Made by a program: the position numbers and the translations under genes. Under the pieces are notes generated by a model. The model was not told where the DNA came from. It was given only the letters and a program-made list of their open reading frames with translations, and searched no databases. A stretch of 56,786 nucleotides of DNA, taken from positions 1-56,786 of IMG/VR virus record IMGVR_UViG_3300010396_000050; one strand, 5' to 3'. The stretch is from a virus. This document shows positions 38,172 through 47,555 of this stretch, piece by piece (the stretch's first letter is position 1; every line of letters begins with the position of its first letter).

Positions 38172-39109
38172 ACCGGACCACCGAACTCGTGTCCACCAAC
38201 AGCATTGTTGTCGCTGACCGCCTCCGTGAGGACTTCGGCGACATTTCGGGACTCGCCGAGTCTATCCGCGAGCATGGTCTTCTCCACCCGCTCACGATCG
38301 ATCAGGACAACAAGCTCATCGCTGGCGAGCGCCGACTTCGTGCGATGAAGGAGTTGGGCTTCCTTGAGGTTGAAGTTCGCCGGTGGTCACTTCTTGACGA
38401 GAATGAGCGGCGCGAGATCGAACTCGAAGAGAACATTCGCCGCAAGGATCTGACATCGTTCGAGCGTTCAAAGAATTTGGTCGAGTTGGCGCAGGTCGCC
38501 AAAGAAGTTGCGGCGCAAGAGGTTTTCACGGATTCCGTGAAAACTCCCAAAGGAGGACGACCACCAAAGAGTCTGGTTCCCGAAGCGAAGGTAGCCGAAC
38601 GTATCGGCGTTCCCGCCCAGACGATTCGTGATGCAAAAAAACACGTCGCCGCCGCCGAGACCTATCCCGTGCTTCAGAAGCCGGGATGGAAGGCATATCA
38701 GGCAATGGAGGCAGCCGAGGTCATCGAAAAGCTCCCCGAAGAGGATCGTCAGCCCGTCGCCCGACTCATTGATCAGCCCGGAATCCCACCAGACAAGGCA
38801 ATTTCGATGCTACGCAACGTCGCCAGCCAGACACAGGAGGAACGAAAGGAGGTCGTCAAACTTGCCCAGAGTACGGACTCACGAGACCGGACCCTCGCCA
38901 TCACGAAGGCCGCGAAGGTCCCGCCGATGCCAGACGAACGAATCGCGATGCTCGGGCAAGCGGAGCGACACCTTCAAAAGGCGATCAGCACCCGGCCAAC
39001 AGATCCAGAGGCATCGGAACTCAAGGAGATGGTAAGCACGATTCGGCGACTAATCCGCTCAATGGAAGGAAACACGCATGGTGTTCGAACTCAAGATTCA
39101 GCAGCCTGA
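38168..39109 (+). CDS. ParB-like partition/nuclease-domain protein
   Basis: A 313-residue protein. ParB N-terminal box II region: LAESIREHGLLHPLTIDQDN, KLIAGERRLRAMKELGF, IELEENIRRKDL, followed by an HTH (about 125-155, PEAKVAERIGVPAQTIRDAK). C-terminal helices may dimerise. CTP-dependent clamp proteins of this family bind centromere-like sites or act as regulators. No ParA gene is seen, so a regulatory or solo-ParB role in prophage maintenance is more likely. Confidence 0.85.
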   Translation: MNRTTELVSTNSIVVADRLREDFGDISGLAESIREHGLLHPLTIDQDNKLIAGERRLRAMKELGFLEVEVRRWSLLDENERREIELEENIRRKDLTSFERSKNLVELAQVAKEVAAQEVFTDSVKTPKGGRPPKSLVPEAKVAERIGVPAQTIRDAKKHVAAAETYPVLQKPGWKAYQAMEAAEVIEKLPEEDRQPVARLIDQPGIPPDKAISMLRNVASQTQEERKEVVKLAQSTDSRDRTLAITKAAKVPPMPDERIAMLGQAERHLQKAISTRPTDPEASELKEMVSTIRRLIRSMEGNTHGVRTQDSAA

Positions 39110-39512
39110 CGGACCGCGAGACCAGAGAATTCGGGATGAATTCGCCAACAACCAGATGAGTCTGTCAGCGTTCACCCATCACTGCGCTGCGCGGGGATTC
39201 TGGACACCGGAAGAGGTCGACGCGTACGCATTCCGCGCACAGCAGAACGAGATTCGACGCGCGTTGAAGATTCGAACAGAGAATGGACTTCCGTTTGCCG
39301 GACCAACGACAAAAATGGACGAGTCCGGTGCTCCCATCTGGTCTCAACGCGCATTCTGGGACCTGGACGATTATGTCGGCAACATCCGCGAACTGAAGGA
39401 TCAGGCCGAAACAATGATCGCGATTGCGGAGGAGATGATTCGAGAGGCTATCTATCGTTACGGCCTTGAGGCAGTGAATGACGCCTTGAGCCGGATTCCG
39501 CTCGCAGCCTAA
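39078..39512 (+). CDS. Hypothetical protein coupled to ParB
   Basis: A 144-residue protein starting MVFELKIQQPDGPRDQRIRD. It overlaps the ParB 3' end by 32 bases. The middle is helical (VGNIRELKDQAETMIAIAEE). It may be a ParB partner. Family not recognised. Confidence 0.62.
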   Translation: MVFELKIQQPDGPRDQRIRDEFANNQMSLSAFTHHCAARGFWTPEEVDAYAFRAQQNEIRRALKIRTENGLPFAGPTTKMDESGAPIWSQRAFWDLDDYVGNIRELKDQAETMIAIAEEMIREAIYRYGLEAVNDALSRIPLAA

Positions 39513-39519
39513 ATAAAGC

Positions 39520-39552
39520 GAAGCGGTGACGACTGCAATTCGTCACCGCTTC
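39520..39552. terminator. Hairpin after the ParB operon
   Basis: 13-bp stem GAAGCGGTGACGA (39520-39532) with its complement (39540-39552), loop CTGCAAT, no T-run. It marks the end of the ParB operon before the exported-protein gene. Confidence 0.6.
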
Positions 39553-39597
39553 CCGAACTACTTGTAGCAACAGTTCACCCACAAGGATAGCACACCG

Positions 39598-40089
39598 ATG
39601 TCTCCCACACGACGTGACATTCTCGCCGCCATAGTCGCCGCTCCCGTGGCGGCGATTCTTCCCGCCGCAACGTGGATACCGGATGCCTCAGCGGCTCCGG
39701 TCGTCCCTCCCCAGGCCAACCCGTTTGAGCATGGGGTTCACTTTACCGGCTTCTCAACGTGGCAGGATGTGGGGACCGAGACATTGCTTAGCGGTCGCGT
39801 TGAGCTATACGCCGATCACAAGAAGGCGATCGTTCACGTGGCGAACTGGGACCGCACCGACAAAGGCACGAATCTCGTCTTTCGGCATCCGGTGGTGGTC
39901 AGCGCGCTCCAGATCGTCATGTCCGCGATGAATGAAGCCTTTGACGGGAAACGCGACATGGAGTTGATCCGTGAGGATTATGTGATGTGCGGCGACTGTC
40001 TCGGGGTCGGATGGTTCAAGGACGTGGAAGGCGAATCCGACTGCGCATTGTGCAGCGGAAAAGGGTATGGAATGCGCTCGTCTCGGTAG
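39598..40089 (+). CDS. Tat-exported zinc-finger protein
   Basis: A 163-residue protein. N-terminal twin-arginine signal (SPTRRDILAAIVAAPVAAIL) with likely cleavage near ASA-AP (about 33). The soluble part ends with CGDCLGVGWFKDV...CALCSGKGYG, a DnaJ-type Cys pair that folds around zinc. Inferred lysogenic-conversion protein acting outside the membrane. Unrelated to phage assembly. Confidence 0.7.
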   Translation: MSPTRRDILAAIVAAPVAAILPAATWIPDASAAPVVPPQANPFEHGVHFTGFSTWQDVGTETLLSGRVELYADHKKAIVHVANWDRTDKGTNLVFRHPVVVSALQIVMSAMNEAFDGKRDMELIREDYVMCGDCLGVGWFKDVEGESDCALCSGKGYGMRSSR

Positions 40090-40092
40090 CCG

Positions 40093-40144
40093 CACGCAGC
40101 AGGAAGGCCCGGAGGTTCATGCCTCCGGGCCTTCCTGCTGCGTG
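40093..40144. terminator. Very long terminator hairpin between converging exported-protein genes
   Basis: 23-bp perfect stem (40093-40115 with 40122-40144; begins CACGCAGCAGGAAGGCCCGG) and a six-base loop. It serves both the 39.6-kb gene and the leftward gene at 40.2 kb. Confidence 0.75.
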
Positions 40145-40154
40145 GCATATCGGT

Positions 40155-40871
40155 CTATCCGGCCGCATTCACGCTATCAGTGATATCTGCTTGGAATGCG
40201 AGCGAGAAGTCGACAGGGAAATCCGCGAGGACGGGGATTGCGTCCCAAAGACCTCCGACCATCTCGCCGTCCGACTGTGACTTCACAGCCGCTTTCGAGG
40301 GCCATCGCTTATCGATCGCCTCGTACATCTTGATAAGTTGCGATGTTAGCCCGGCTCCTTGTGCCAGCCCGATCGCCAGAGCGATAGTGCCATCCTTGGC
40401 GACAGTCAAGACGGTTCCCGAAACAACAAGATTCACACCTCCGGCACTTCGCGTGATATTAACAATTGACGCCCGAGCGCTTCGTAGCTTCGTTGTACCC
40501 ACACTGATCGGTGCGGCGGGGTCAGAGGACACGAAGGGAAGTGACGAATCGTTCTGGTAACGAGCGACGATCGCGTTCTCAGCAGCCTTATGGACAGCGT
40601 CAACACTCCCAGACGCGTCCAGCGTGATGGCGAACGCCACAAGTGCGGCCAACGTTCCGAGATTAGCAGGGTCATTGAAGTTTTTGGTTGATGAGAAGTT
40701 CCGCACGAGTGCTTGCTTGCATCCGGCGAACCTGAGGTATCCGGCTGTTGCGCCGTCCGGGACAACATCGGAAATCTCGCCATCCTGCGCGTTGGCCGCG
40801 TTGCCTAATGAGATCCCCGCGATCGATGCCGCGGCACCAACAACGAACGATCGTCGAGAGATGTGCACCAC
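40155..40871 (-). CDS. Tat-exported protein, unknown
   Basis: About 238 residues from a GTG at 40871 (AAAGGAG seven bases upstream). Twin-arginine signal SRRSFVVGAAASIAGISLGN, cleavage likely after ANA. The mature part has alternating strands and helices (TLAALVAFAITLDASGSVDA; ASIVNITRSAGGVNLVVSGT) and looks like a secreted globular protein. Converges with the other exported-protein gene, and is absent from typical phage tail blocks, so it is cargo. Confidence 0.68.
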   Translation of the reverse strand: MVHISRRSFVVGAAASIAGISLGNAANAQDGEISDVVPDGATAGYLRFAGCKQALVRNFSSTKNFNDPANLGTLAALVAFAITLDASGSVDAVHKAAENAIVARYQNDSSLPFVSSDPAAPISVGTTKLRSARASIVNITRSAGGVNLVVSGTVLTVAKDGTIALAIGLAQGAGLTSQLIKMYEAIDKRWPSKAAVKSQSDGEMVGGLWDAIPVLADFPVDFSLAFQADITDSVNAAG

Positions 40872-40937
40872 CACAGAACTCCTTTGCAAACACTTGACCA
40901 GACCGGTCATTTCATGAGCAAGAGGATTCTCGCACCA

Positions 40938-41153
40938 TCATGCCGCTTGTGCGAATTTCTCGCCCTTGTCTGGCAGTTTAGCGCCTGTCACGACGTTCCA
41001 TGCATGGGTGATTAGCTGTCCTTGACGCTTACTGCATCGCGGACACTCAAATTCGATCGTGCGTTCGATCGCCGGATAGGGGTACTCATCGTCGAGCACC
41101 AGCACGCCATGCAGTCGCCAGCGGCACCTAAGCTCGACACGTCGAAGCGTCAT
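40938..41153 (-). CDS. Small zinc-knuckle protein after the tape measure
   Basis: A 71-residue protein starting MTLRRVELRCRWRLHGVLVL, with EFECPRCSKRQGQLITHAWN (one CxxC plus Cys/His nearby). It begins three bases after the tape-measure stop. Likely a small tail accessory or morphogenesis protein. Confidence 0.65.
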   Translation of the reverse strand: MTLRRVELRCRWRLHGVLVLDDEYPYPAIERTIEFECPRCSKRQGQLITHAWNVVTGAKLPDKGEKFAQAA

Positions 41154-41155
41154 CG

Positions 41156-44100
41156 CTAGCGCCTCCCCACGGTTGGGGTCGACGCCGTCTGCCGTATCTG
41201 TGTGAGTGCCGGGCCGAGGTTCGTTGCGAGATCGCTTCCAGCCTCGGCTTGCTCCATCAAATGCTGGAGTTCGTCGCTCTTGAGCGCCTGTACTACTGTG
41301 GTGCGATAGATGATGGTCTGGCTCGGTCGTGACGCGCTTTGTGTCGGCACCGAGGTCGGCACGGCCGCCCGCCATGGTCGCACGTAGCCGCCACGAGCGT
41401 AAGCAGGGATCGGACCTGCGCCGTCCATTCCCGCCAGCATGTTCTTCGTGCGCGGTGCGGTGAAAACATAGGTGTGTGCCGGAACAGCGTAGTATGCCTT
41501 CTCGCGTGCAAGTCCCATGCTCCCGTCCGGGTAGCGCAAAAGCTCTGGCCCCTCTTCTGCCATCAGCGTGAGCACGCCGTCGGTGTAGCCGCCTCGTGCT
41601 TGCGGCTTGCCGACAGCATTAAGGCCGCCTGTCGTAACTACATTGACGTAGGCCGTCACACTATGAACCGCGTCAATTGCATTGGCAAGGGCCAAGACGT
41701 CACCAATGCCACTCACAGATGCATCGACGGTCGAGAAGCGCGAATCCGGAATACTGAAGAGCGCGCTTGCTGCATCGTACGCCTTGTCGCGGACGGTCTC
41801 GGCGCCTTGTTGCGTAACCGAGGTGAACCACGAGACTGGGATGCTTCGCAGCGCTCCTTCCGTAATACCCGCCGCACCCGTCACGGCTTCCGCGCCCGAC
41901 TGACTCAAAAACGACTTCCACGCGGTTGGGATTGATTCGAGCGCCCCTTCGGTCAAGCCGGCCGATTTGGTGACGTCTTCCGCGCCCACCTGGGAAATCT
42001 TCGGCACTGCATGCACGCGGCCGAGGACGTCAAGCGCGCTCTGCGTCAGGCCGGTTGCGGCGGTCGCGCCGACCAGTGCGGCGGTCGCGTGTTGCACACC
42101 CGCTTCCGCGAAGTCGGCGAGCGACTTGCGCGCACTCCCGCTCGTGGCTGTCAAATTTTGAAGGTTCTTCTGCATCGCGGCGATCGCGGCGGCGTTTTCA
42201 CCGAATCCGCCCATCGCGCCGACACCACCTGCCCCCGTTGGACCCGGCATGGTCGGCTGGCGTTGGTCGGGCCCCTTCGGGTAAACGTTGTCCTTTGATT
42301 TGTCCCTGATCTGCTTGAGCTTGTCATCGTTCGCCTGCATCGCGTCGACAAGTTTTTTCATCGCAGCCGCGGCGGCATGCGCATCTTCCGGCGTGAAGTA
42401 GTCACCCGGGTTTGGGACGGTGTAGTTCCCTTGCGCATCCTTTGTGTAGTCTGTGTACCGCCCATTCTTGCTCGGGCCATTGAGCGTTCCGGTAGGCGAC
42501 TGCTGAACTATTCGTGGAATCCTGGGATCAGTTACCGCTGACTGGGCCACGTCACTGATCCCGCCCACAGCGTGTTGTCCAAGCTTTTCGCGAACAACCT
42601 TCGGCGTGTCGATTGTGCCGATCGAAACCCCCGGCAGTTTGTTGAGATAGCCGATCAGGGTGTTGATCGTATCTCCCCACTTCTGCTTGATGTCGGCCAG
42701 TACCTTGTCGAGGCTCGTCTCGATTGGATCCCAGAATCCGTCGAAGATCCCCGTTGCGAGCGCGGCAATGTCCTTGAATGCGGCGGTGACGCCGTCACTG
42801 AAGCCGTTCCAGAGATCGGCATAGGTGCTCGCCTGTGACGCTTTCTTCACCATTTCGGAAACGAAGCCGACGATGATCGACGCCGCCATAACGGGAAGTA
42901 CAAACGGCGAGATCGCAATAAGCAGCAGCCCATGTCCGATCGCCACGCCAATCGAATGGTAGTCAGCCGTGCTGAATTTCTTGGCGATGTCAGCAATGAA
43001 TCCGGGGATGCCGATAATCGCGTCGGCGAGACCCTTCCCGATATCAAACGGTGCCTTGATTATTCCGAAGGAGATTGCCGCCCCGAGGGGACTGTAGTCC
43101 GCGTCAGCGAGCTTCTTGCCGATCGCTCCCACAACCGAGTCTGTGCCGTCGACAACCCAGTTGGCGACGGTGACGGTGATCGATTCAATCGTGGTCAAGC
43201 TGGTTCCCGAGATGACACTGCCAGTCGAGGTGATGACTTTCCCAATGGCATCACCGAGTGGAGCGCCAGCACTCACGAGCCAATTCACGATAGATACAGC
43301 AACATTGGGGATGTTGGTGGCTACGCTACTGACTGCTGGCCACGCCGTTCCTGTGATCCACGAACCAACCGATGCGCCGATATCCTTTAGCGCATCAACG
43401 GCCCAGTCCCCGATGGAAACCAGAACCTTGCCGATATCCGTGGCCGCACCGCTCACGGCTGGCCACGCTGTGTCCTTGATCCATGAACCAACGGACGTGC
43501 CGATATCCGTGAGTGCATCAACGGCCCAATCAGAGATGCTGACGAGCACTTTTCCAATATCGACAGCCGCACCCGCAACAGCCGGAAGCGCGGTATCTTT
43601 GACCCACGATCCGATGGACTTGCCAAGGTCAACGATCGCGTCAACGCCCCAGTCGGTGATCGACACGAGCACCTTGCCGATGTCAACGGCAGCCCCGGCG
43701 ACCGCTGGCAAGGCCGTGTCCTTGACCCACGAGGCGATGGACTTTCCGATGTCGACCGCTTTGCCAATCGCATCAACCGCCCAATCCGAGATCGAGACGA
43801 GGACCTTGCCGATATCCGTTGCCGCGCCAGCGACGGCAGGGAGCGCGGTGTCGGTGATCCATTTCTTGATCGCGCTCCCGAGATCGAGCGCGTCACCTGC
43901 AAGGCCGACAAGCCAGCCGCCGATGTTCAGGGCAATTTGTCCGAGGTCGACGATGCCGTTCCAGACCCAGCCCGCAATGCCCGTGATCCCGTTCCAGACG
44001 TTCCCGGCGTTGTCGGCAATCCAGCCGGTAATCGTCGGTGCAACGGTGTTGAGCACCCAACTGCCGAGCGAGATGCCTGCGGTGCCGAGCCCGGTCAGCG

Positions 44101-46498
44101 TCGCGCCAATCGTGACGAATTGATCTCTGACGAGCGAGCCGAAGTCCGTAACGGCGTGCTCGCCCCACTTCATCGCGGTCGAGAAGTCGCCCTTCAGGAC
44201 GTAGCCTGCCGCCTTGCCGACGTCCTGGATGATCCGCCCGAGGTCGTCGAACTGACTGCCGATACCGCGTACGGCGCCCGCGAACGGTCCGGCGTACTGC
44301 GCGCCCAATCGGAAGAGATCGCCGACCCCGGTGAAGAAGCGCCGTGCTGCCGTCCCGGCGTTGCCGAGGGCACGCGGCACTTCCTGCGCGACGCCGAGCA
44401 ATCCGTTCCGGTCGTACGCCCGTTTGAAGTCGCCCATCGTGTCGAGCAGCGTGCCGACGCCATGGGCGACGCCTTGCAACGGTCCCGGCAAGGTCTTGAG
44501 CAGCTTTTCGGCATTGCCGCCGAACGCGGCCTTGAAGTAGTTCTGGAAGAGTTGCGTGTACCGCGCCGCCTTGAGCAGTCCCGCCGAGATGTCGTTCGCC
44601 CACGTGAACTTGCCACCGCCGATCTGGCCGAACGCGTAGGAGAGGGCGAGCAGGACGCGCGCAAGCCCCGTCGCCGTGCCGTAGAGCGCCTGAATGTGCT
44701 TCGTGGCACTGCCGACCCCGACATTGAACGGGTTCACCGCGTCCGTGACCCCGTTGACGCCCTTGGCAAGACCGTTCACCGCGTCACCGACCGACTTCGC
44801 GGGACCGGTGACGCCGTCGAGGCTCTTCTTCGTCGAGTCCGCCGCGCCGTTGAAGCCCTTGAGGAACCCGGCAACCTTGCCGACAGCGCCGCCGACGGCA
44901 TCGACCGTTTGCTTCATCGTCTTGAAGCCAGCCGATATCCCTTCTGCGACCCCCTTCACCGGCGCCATCGCGTCGTAGGCGAGGCCGAAGTTGTCGATGA
45001 AGTTGGAGATACCGCCGGTCAAGCCGTTCCAGGTGTCCGTGAGGTCAGACCCGATCGACCGCACCCCGTCAGCAAAGCCGAGGAAGTTCGTCTTGTAGGC
45101 GATGCCGAGGCCGATGATTGCCGCGGTGACGAGCAGAATCGGCGGGCTGAGCAGGCTGAACGAGGATGCCGCGCCTTCGGCTGCACTCGCACCACGAATC
45201 AGGGTCAACACCTCGCCGAACGCCTGCTTCATCTCGAGGATCTTCGGCAAGGCGAGACCAATGCTGCCAGCTACGAGCGCGACAACGCCAACGACGCCAC
45301 CAATCGCGGCAATCGCGGCAAGGACCGGCGTCGGCAAGCCGCTGATGACGTTGAAGAGCTTCGTCAGTCCTTCGGCGACGGTGTTGATCACGGGTTCGAG
45401 CTGCTGCCCGATCTTGATCTGGAGGACGGAGAACGCCGCGGCGAGCTGCTTGAGCTTGAACGCCGTCGTCTCCTGCTGCTTGTTCAGCGCGGTCTGCGTC
45501 GCGCCGAGGCCGTCGCTGGCGTGGTTCATCTTGTCGAGCTCGTCGGTGTACTGCTTGCCGTTGTCCTTCATGAGCAGCATCGCTGCCGCTGACGCGTTCT
45601 GCGTGCCGAGCAGATCCGTCAGCGCCGTCGCCGATCCCCCGGACGCGGTGGTCAGGAAGTCGAGGAAGCCGGGAAGGCCCTTCGATTTGATCAGCGATTC
45701 GGCGTTTGCGTACCCGTATTTCTGCACAGCCGTCGTCAGGGCGCTGGTAGGGTTGAGCGCCGAGGTCAGCAGGGCGTTGATGTCGGTCTGCGTTTCCGCG
45801 ACCGGCAGCCCGTTCTTGGTCATCAGGGCGTAAGAGGCGCCCAACTGTTCGATCGGGACGTTGAGCGCCGAGGCAATCGGGAGCGTCTGCCCCATGTACT
45901 GCGAGAGTTGCCCGAACGTGACCACGCCGTCGTTCACCGTCTGGAAGAGGACGTCCGAGGCGTGCCCGGCTTGATCGGCGCCGAGCGAATACGAGTTGAG
46001 GACGGCGGTGATGACCGCGGCAGACGTGCCGGTGTCGGAGAGCCCGGCATTCGCCGCGTTGGCGGCGGCGGTGAGGATCTTCAGCGCGTCCGCGCCGGCA
46101 AAGCCGGACGATTCGATGTCGTACAACCCGTCGGCCAACGTCGTCGGTGCCTGCCCGGTCGCTTTGGAGAGGTCAAGCACCTGGTTCGTCAGATCGGCAA
46201 GTTGGCCCTTCGTGAGTTGAGCAATCGAATTGACGTTGCCCATCGCGCCGTCGAACCCGATCGCGCCCTTCGCGGCGATCGCGAACGCGCCGGTGACCGC
46301 GAGCCCGAACCCGGCGGTGACGGCGCTGACCTTCTGGATCGACGCGCCGAACGTATTCACCTTGCCGGTCAGCGTGTCGAGGTTCTTTCCGCCGCCGGCA
46401 CCGATCCCGTTGATCGTAGTGTTGGCCTTGTTCGCCTTGCTCGTGAGGTCGGAGATGTCGAGGGTGATCTTCGCCGCAGCGGTCCCGAGGTTCAGCAT
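41156..46498 (-). CDS. Tail tape measure protein
   Basis: A 1780-residue tail-length ruler and DNA-injection protein. The N-terminus (SDLTSKANKANTTINGIGAG ... VTGAFAIAAKGAIGFDGAMGN) is the TP901-type TMP domain, followed by hydrophobic segments and long helices. Around residues 880-1075 a ~41-residue block (DTALPAVAGAA-DIGKVLVSI-DW) is repeated. At about 0.15 nm per residue the tail would be roughly 250 nm. The C-terminus ends before the cassette insertion. Confidence 0.93.
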   Translation of the reverse strand: MLNLGTAAAKITLDISDLTSKANKANTTINGIGAGGGKNLDTLTGKVNTFGASIQKVSAVTAGFGLAVTGAFAIAAKGAIGFDGAMGNVNSIAQLTKGQLADLTNQVLDLSKATGQAPTTLADGLYDIESSGFAGADALKILTAAANAANAGLSDTGTSAAVITAVLNSYSLGADQAGHASDVLFQTVNDGVVTFGQLSQYMGQTLPIASALNVPIEQLGASYALMTKNGLPVAETQTDINALLTSALNPTSALTTAVQKYGYANAESLIKSKGLPGFLDFLTTASGGSATALTDLLGTQNASAAAMLLMKDNGKQYTDELDKMNHASDGLGATQTALNKQQETTAFKLKQLAAAFSVLQIKIGQQLEPVINTVAEGLTKLFNVISGLPTPVLAAIAAIGGVVGVVALVAGSIGLALPKILEMKQAFGEVLTLIRGASAAEGAASSFSLLSPPILLVTAAIIGLGIAYKTNFLGFADGVRSIGSDLTDTWNGLTGGISNFIDNFGLAYDAMAPVKGVAEGISAGFKTMKQTVDAVGGAVGKVAGFLKGFNGAADSTKKSLDGVTGPAKSVGDAVNGLAKGVNGVTDAVNPFNVGVGSATKHIQALYGTATGLARVLLALSYAFGQIGGGKFTWANDISAGLLKAARYTQLFQNYFKAAFGGNAEKLLKTLPGPLQGVAHGVGTLLDTMGDFKRAYDRNGLLGVAQEVPRALGNAGTAARRFFTGVGDLFRLGAQYAGPFAGAVRGIGSQFDDLGRIIQDVGKAAGYVLKGDFSTAMKWGEHAVTDFGSLVRDQFVTIGATLTGLGTAGISLGSWVLNTVAPTITGWIADNAGNVWNGITGIAGWVWNGIVDLGQIALNIGGWLVGLAGDALDLGSAIKKWITDTALPAVAGAATDIGKVLVSISDWAVDAIGKAVDIGKSIASWVKDTALPAVAGAAVDIGKVLVSITDWGVDAIVDLGKSIGSWVKDTALPAVAGAAVDIGKVLVSISDWAVDALTDIGTSVGSWIKDTAWPAVSGAATDIGKVLVSIGDWAVDALKDIGASVGSWITGTAWPAVSSVATNIPNVAVSIVNWLVSAGAPLGDAIGKVITSTGSVISGTSLTTIESITVTVANWVVDGTDSVVGAIGKKLADADYSPLGAAISFGIIKAPFDIGKGLADAIIGIPGFIADIAKKFSTADYHSIGVAIGHGLLLIAISPFVLPVMAASIIVGFVSEMVKKASQASTYADLWNGFSDGVTAAFKDIAALATGIFDGFWDPIETSLDKVLADIKQKWGDTINTLIGYLNKLPGVSIGTIDTPKVVREKLGQHAVGGISDVAQSAVTDPRIPRIVQQSPTGTLNGPSKNGRYTDYTKDAQGNYTVPNPGDYFTPEDAHAAAAAMKKLVDAMQANDDKLKQIRDKSKDNVYPKGPDQRQPTMPGPTGAGGVGAMGGFGENAAAIAAMQKNLQNLTATSGSARKSLADFAEAGVQHATAALVGATAATGLTQSALDVLGRVHAVPKISQVGAEDVTKSAGLTEGALESIPTAWKSFLSQSGAEAVTGAAGITEGALRSIPVSWFTSVTQQGAETVRDKAYDAASALFSIPDSRFSTVDASVSGIGDVLALANAIDAVHSVTAYVNVVTTGGLNAVGKPQARGGYTDGVLTLMAEEGPELLRYPDGSMGLAREKAYYAVPAHTYVFTAPRTKNMLAGMDGAGPIPAYARGGYVRPWRAAVPTSVPTQSASRPSQTIIYRTTVVQALKSDELQHLMEQAEAGSDLATNLGPALTQIRQTASTPTVGRR
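43270..43860 (-). repeat. Tandem ~123-bp repeats within the tape measure gene
   Basis: Four good copies and one degenerate copy of a 41-44-residue unit: W-V/I-K-DTA-L/W-PAV, then GAA-DIGKVLVSI-DWAVDA-I/L-x-D-I/L-GKSI. The same motifs recur at DNA level (GCCGATATC..., ACGGC...). In-frame gain or loss of a unit would change tail length by about 6 nm. Confidence 0.7.
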
Positions 46499-46542
46499 GG
46501 CCGCTCACTCCGTTCGTTGGGTATGTCGTCATGCCAGACCAT
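46492..46542 (-). CDS. 16-residue peptide coupled to the tape measure
   Basis: MVWHDDIPNERSERPC, with AGGAG six bases before the ATG and its TGA two codons inside the tape-measure start (overlapping frames). The good ribosome site and overlap suggest translational coupling. Could be chance. The 130-bp gap around it has no other gene. Confidence 0.38.
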   Translation of the reverse strand: MVWHDDIPNERSERPC

Positions 46543-46628
46543 CGAGAGCTCCTAAACAACATGCGCGGTCCGACCGGTCTCCCGGCGGTACCGCGCATCA
46601 CGCGCGACATCTTCACTTCACGTTCGTC

Positions 46629-46991
46629 CTAGAACAGGACGGGCAAGTCGTCTTCCAGTGCCGCGACGGCGATGGCCATCTCTGCGGCGGTCAGTGGCGG
46701 CGGGTCGGGTGTCACGTCGGGCTGGTAGAGGGCGAGGATGTCGTCGGGACTCGCGTACTTCGGCACCCAGTCCTCGCCCTCTTTGAGCTTATCGGAGGCC
46801 GGAATCTTCCCCTTCATACGTGCTTCGCTCATCCGCTCGAACCACTGCATGAAGTCCTTCAGACTCTCGTCGAGGCTGAAGCGCATCGTTGCGGAATACC
46901 GCAGCTCCCGCATGTCCAGCAGGTCCGACGGGCGCACGCCCCAGTACTTCGCGGTCGTCCCGATCCGCCACATCGTCAGCGGGTCCTGGAC
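46629..46991 (-). CDS. +1-frame extension of the tail assembly chaperone
   Basis: Continues the upstream gene after a one-base skip at TTT-C: VQDPLTMWRIGTTAKYWGVR, then DLLDMRELRYSATMRFSLDE and KDFMQWFERMSEARMKGKIP. The extension is good coding sequence, whereas the unshifted frame here is R-rich. An internal ATG (MWRIG) might also give a free product. Tail phages commonly make G and G-T chaperones by frameshift at this position. Confidence 0.65.
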   Translation of the reverse strand, partial: VQDPLTMWRIGTTAKYWGVRPSDLLDMRELRYSATMRFSLDESLKDFMQWFERMSEARMKGKIPASDKLKEGEDWVPKYASPDDILALYQPDVTPDPPPLTAAEMAIAVAALEDDLPVLF

Positions 46992-47493
46992 GAAACGTCT
47001 CGAAGAGCCGGGCCTGCGCACTTTCCGCGTCATTGCATGCGAACAAGAACGCGATGCGATCCTCGGGCTTGATCCGTTCAACATGGAGGATGCCGTTCGC
47101 CACATCTTCATCCCGCTGATCGAGGACGATCTTGGGATAGATGAACGCCGCCAGGCAGTAGTAGTTTGCGGACTTCAGCGTGGCCTCGTTGTTCGCAAAA
47201 ACCTGGTTGATATCCCGCGCTTCTACCCCATCCTCCTGCATCTTCTGGATTGCCTTGTTGTTATCGCGAAGACTCTTCCAGACAAATTCCTGAATGTCGC
47301 TGGGAAGCACACCGAGTGACGCGCGGTCCATGAAGTTCAGGCGACGCACCAGTGCTTTCCAAACGGTCTTCTTGCCGACGGATGACGCGTGGAGCGGGAA
47401 GAGGAATTCCCGCTCGTTCTGGTGTTCGATGAAGTCATCAAGGTTGAAGTCAACGGCCTTGCGAAAGCTTTCAATGTGGGTGCTACTGACCAT
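46789..47493 (-). CDS. Tail assembly chaperone (G-like), frameshift at 46992-46995
   Basis: The 0-frame gives 234 residues. The first ~167 (MVSSTHIESFRKAVDFNLDD ... FLFACNDAESAQARLFETF) look coding. After ETF the frame becomes arginine-rich with no structure. Reading UUU-C with a +1 slip continues into the good frame that ends at 46629, making ~288 residues. It keeps the tape measure soluble during assembly. Either a programmed +1 frameshift or a sequence error. Confidence 0.7.
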   Translation of the reverse strand: MVSSTHIESFRKAVDFNLDDFIEHQNEREFLFPLHASSVGKKTVWKALVRRLNFMDRASLGVLPSDIQEFVWKSLRDNNKAIQKMQEDGVEARDINQVFANNEATLKSANYYCLAAFIYPKIVLDQRDEDVANGILHVERIKPEDRIAFLFACNDAESAQARLFETFRPGPADDVADRDDREVLGRAPVGPAGHAGAAVFRNDALQPRRESEGLHAVVRADERSTYEGEDSGLR

Positions 47494-47555
47494 GGGTGTC
47501 GTCTCCTGTCGCGCATCACGCGCATGTCGAGTCGATGAAGGGTGTCAGGCTAGGA

